Below, piece by piece: positions 63,001 through 64,000 of a stretch of 64,000 nucleotides of DNA; the first letter of the stretch is position 1; every line of letters starts with the position of its first letter. The notes under the pieces are model-generated. The model worked only from the letters and a program-made list of their open reading frames with translations, was not told where the DNA came from and did no database searches. The stretch comes from Sneathiella marina (GTDB lineage: Bacteria > Pseudomonadota > Alphaproteobacteria > Sneathiellales > Sneathiellaceae), in assembly GCF_023746535.1 (NCBI RefSeq), contig NZ_CP098747.1, positions 2,254,501-2,318,500 on the forward strand, in the 5' to 3' direction. A program made the translations under genes and the position numbers.

Positions 63001-63174
63001 GTTCAGCTATCCACGGCAGTTGCCTTTGGCCTGACCTTCGCGACGATCCTCACGTTGGTGATGACGCCGTCCCTGTTGATGGTTGGTGCCAATGTCAGCA
63101 GCTTCTTTGATCGGCGGAGGGCGCGCAAAGCCGAACGGAAACTGATGAAAAATCATCCGGCTCCGGCAGAGTAA
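60001..63174 (+). CDS. RND-family efflux transporter, inner-membrane pump
   Basis: A 1057-residue AcrB-type protein with twelve helices and two large periplasmic loops. The helix-4 proton relay reads GMLVDGAIVVTEFADR, keeping one Asp (second position Gly, as in several RND groups). LRPVLLTTITTIFGLLPM in the second half is typical. An N-terminal MNAIIDAAIERSRTVISALV start is normal. The substrate cannot be told from sequence; the PadR partner suggests a small toxic or phenolic compound, which is inference. Confidence 0.9.
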   Translation: MNAIIDAAIERSRTVISALVLILVAGIYAYVDIAKEADPDINIPIIYVSMTHEGISPEDGERLLIRPMEQELRTIEGVKEMRSNAGEGHASVTLEFDAGFDSEKALEDVREKVDVAKTELPQETDDPVVNEVNVGLFPVLIVTLSGDVPLRSLIRLAQDLQDEIEGLPGVLEANIGGDREEVLEVIVDPVKLESYQISNTDLANAVELNNKLVAAGSMDTGKGRFSIKVPGLFKTASDVLDIPIKVFNEGVVTLRDVTDIRRTFKDADSYARLNGQQAVALEVKKRLGENIIGTIEDVQALVLAEKAHWPAGVEVTFSQDKSEDIRSMLNDLQNNIISAIILVMIVVISALGVRTAGLVGLSIPGSFLIGILYMYLFGLTINIVVLFGLILAVGMLVDGAIVVTEFADRKMAEGIHKKDAYALAAKRMAWPIIASTATTLAVFMPLLFWPGVVGEFMKFLPITLITTLTGSLLMALIFVPTLGSVFGRAGSTNSKTLAALAAAESGDIREIGGFTGRYVRLLSVCLRHPAKIMVVGVVTLVGVQYYYSNHGNGVEFFPEVEPELALLYVHARGNMSTDEKDVLVAEVEKEVLKLGDFSSIYTRTGGPGEGQDIAEDVIGTIQMEFKDWQDRRPAKVVFEDIRDRTAHLTGITVETREPDTGPPTGKDVQIQLSSRNPDLLPAEIAKIRNHLETNVKDLLDLEDSRAIPGIEWEVKVDRAQAGRFGADILTVGKTIQLVTNGIKVGEYRPDDADEELDIRVRYPDDKRSIDQLDSLRVSTANGMVPLSNFVTREAKQKVGTINRVDARRVMTVKANVGGDVLVDTKVQEIQDWIVNEANIHPEVSYVFKGEDEEQKKAMAFLVKAFAVALFVMAIILVTQFNSFYHAFLILTAVIMSTIGVFVGLIITGQPFGIVMTGVGVISLAGIVVNNNIVLIDTYAHLRKQGMEAMEAILRTGAQRLRPVLLTTITTIFGLLPMTLQINIDFVTREIVTGAPSSQWWVQLSTAVAFGLTFATILTLVMTPSLLMVGANVSSFFDRRRARKAERKLMKNHPAPAE

Positions 63175-63183
63175 CAAGCGAAG

Positions 63184-63212
63184 TCGAGCGCGGGTTCAGA
63201 TCCCGCGCTCGA
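63184..63212. terminator. bidirectional hairpin between the RND gene and pssA
   Basis: TCGAGCGCGGG (63184-63194) pairs perfectly with CCCGCGCTCGA (63202-63212) around TTCAGAT. It is the boundary between converging genes, ending two bases from the pssA stop; T-rich sequence follows on the plus strand. Confidence 0.75.
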
Positions 63213-63213
63213 T

Positions 63214-63999
63214 TTACTTTTCTGTTTTTTTGGATTTGTCTCCATTCGCTGCGGTTTCTTCCGCGGCTTTTTCAACATCAGCTTTTTGCGCTTCCTGCCG
63301 TTCCAATCGATGGTGACTAATCACGGCAAAGGGTATAGTCGCCAGATAAGCAAGGGCAATAAGCGACAAAAGCTGCCAGGGATAGCTGGCCATCATCGCC
63401 GCCATCCCCCCCACAAGGATCAGCATCGGCATAATGAAGCGTCGGGAAATTTTAATGCGCTTGATCGAATAAGTCGGGATCCGGCTGGCCATTAAAAAGG
63501 CCATGAACAACAACCAGGCGGCATTGAGAATGTCCGACCTGAAAAAATCGCTGTCGGTGAAAAAACTCATGACCATAAACAGCAGGGAAATCGACGCGCC
63601 CGCCGGCGCCGCAATCCCCGTAAAATATCCGGCTGCCCATACAGGTTGATCCTCATCCAGCATTGAGTTAAACCGCGCCAGACGCAATCCGCAGGAAACC
63701 GTGTAAATCAAGGCAATAATCCAGCCGATGCCGCCCATACCGGCATCCAGTGTCCATAAAAACAGGACCAGTGCCGGAGCGACACCAAAGCTTACAAAAT
63801 CAGAGAGAGAATCCAATTCGGCGCCAAACCGTGACGTCCCTTTGAGCAATCGGGCCATCCGCCCATCAAGGCCGTCGAGAACCCCTGCTGCCAAAATGGC
63901 GATAACAGCCAATTCCCATTTTTCGTTCAAGGCAAAGCGGACGGATGTCAAACCGGCGCAAAGCGCAAGTGTCGTCAGCATGTTGGGAATGAGAGAGTT
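63214..63999 (-). CDS. pssA: CDP-diacylglycerol-serine O-phosphatidyltransferase (start outside window)
   Basis: The gene reads in frame past its internal ATG at 63981 (upstream codons give SLIPN), so the true start lies beyond the right edge. The CDP-alcohol phosphotransferase motif is complete: DGRMAR, then eight residues, Gly, and the two Asp in AELDSLSD, fitting D-G-x2-A-R-x8-G-x3-D-x3-D. About six or more membrane helices follow and a Lys/Glu-rich tail ends it. It makes phosphatidylserine, the precursor of phosphatidylethanolamine, in the inner membrane. Confidence 0.9.
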   Translation of the reverse strand, partial: NSLIPNMLTTLALCAGLTSVRFALNEKWELAVIAILAAGVLDGLDGRMARLLKGTSRFGAELDSLSDFVSFGVAPALVLFLWTLDAGMGGIGWIIALIYTVSCGLRLARFNSMLDEDQPVWAAGYFTGIAAPAGASISLLFMVMSFFTDSDFFRSDILNAAWLLFMAFLMASRIPTYSIKRIKISRRFIMPMLILVGGMAAMMASYPWQLLSLIALAYLATIPFAVISHHRLERQEAQKADVEKAAEETAANGDKSKKTEK

Positions 64000-64000
64000 T

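Overview
The window looks like chromosomal DNA of a free-living, probably marine, alphaproteobacterium. The evidence is the alphaproteobacterial ParE end, a homologue of the NDUFS4 accessory subunit of complex I (a trait shared with mitochondria), a DUF1289 protein, a SleB-type hydrolase and an aerobic CO-dehydrogenase-like cluster with XdhC and MoeA/MocA partners. I cannot name a genus. I see no integrase, transposase, phage or CRISPR signal. Two tRNA genes, for Arg(TCT) and Pro(TGG), lie on the minus strand near 31.7 and 32.9 kb.

Layout. 0-3.2 kb: end of parE, an alpha/beta hydrolase and an RhlE-like DEAD-box helicase. 3.3-14.6 kb: a stand-alone Lrp/AsnC ligand-binding domain, a five-gene Liv-type ABC importer, a GGDEF protein, four phenylacetate-pathway genes (paaG, paaI, paaJ/pcaF, paaK), a DUF2461 gene and a small ORF. 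14.6-24.7 kb: a zinc alcohol dehydrogenase, then a LysR regulator followed by a DUF1445/D-glutamate-cyclase-family protein, a three-part TRAP importer, a full-length fused 5-oxoprolinase and a 67-residue protein. The same palindromic motif, TTGAAT-N8-ATTC, lies before the lysR gene and before the structural genes. 24.8-30.2 kb: sthA, a crotonase, a divergent lrp/ald pair and an OprD-type porin. 30.3-34.0 kb: a short ORF of 53 codons, a LysR regulator, tRNA-Arg behind NDUFS4 and PA14 genes, tRNA-Pro, a hot-dog thioesterase and a DUF192 protein.

34.1-37.3 kb: a TPP riboswitch controls a ThiZXY-type thiamin-precursor importer, followed by a double cold-shock-domain protein. 37.7-45.2 kb: a nine-gene Mrp-type cation/proton antiporter operon in the order E-F-G-(DUF4040/MbhE/B fusion)-C-D-D-small membrane protein-D. 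It has three NuoL/M/N-like subunits rather than the usual two. 46.1-57.4 kb: a PAS protein and a form II aerobic CO-dehydrogenase-like cluster (coxG, S, L, M, D, a HAD phosphatase, E, split XdhC, a MoeA/MocA fusion, a SufU-like scaffold, DUF1289). 57.5-64 kb: a SleB hydrolase, a PadR-controlled RND efflux pair and the 3' part of pssA.

How the parts fit. The left third is scavenging metabolism: import of small acids or aromatics, lower phenylacetate degradation, and import plus opening of 5-oxoproline or a similar lactam to an amino acid, close to alanine dehydrogenase and transhydrogenase. The right half is bioenergetics and molybdenum enzymology: an Mrp antiporter and a molybdenum hydroxylase with its own cofactor-loading genes. 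The least described systems here are the LysR/DUF1445/TRAP/oxoprolinase island, the form II cox cluster with its extra genes, and the three-antiporter Mrp operon. All functions are read from sequence alone; no database search was run.
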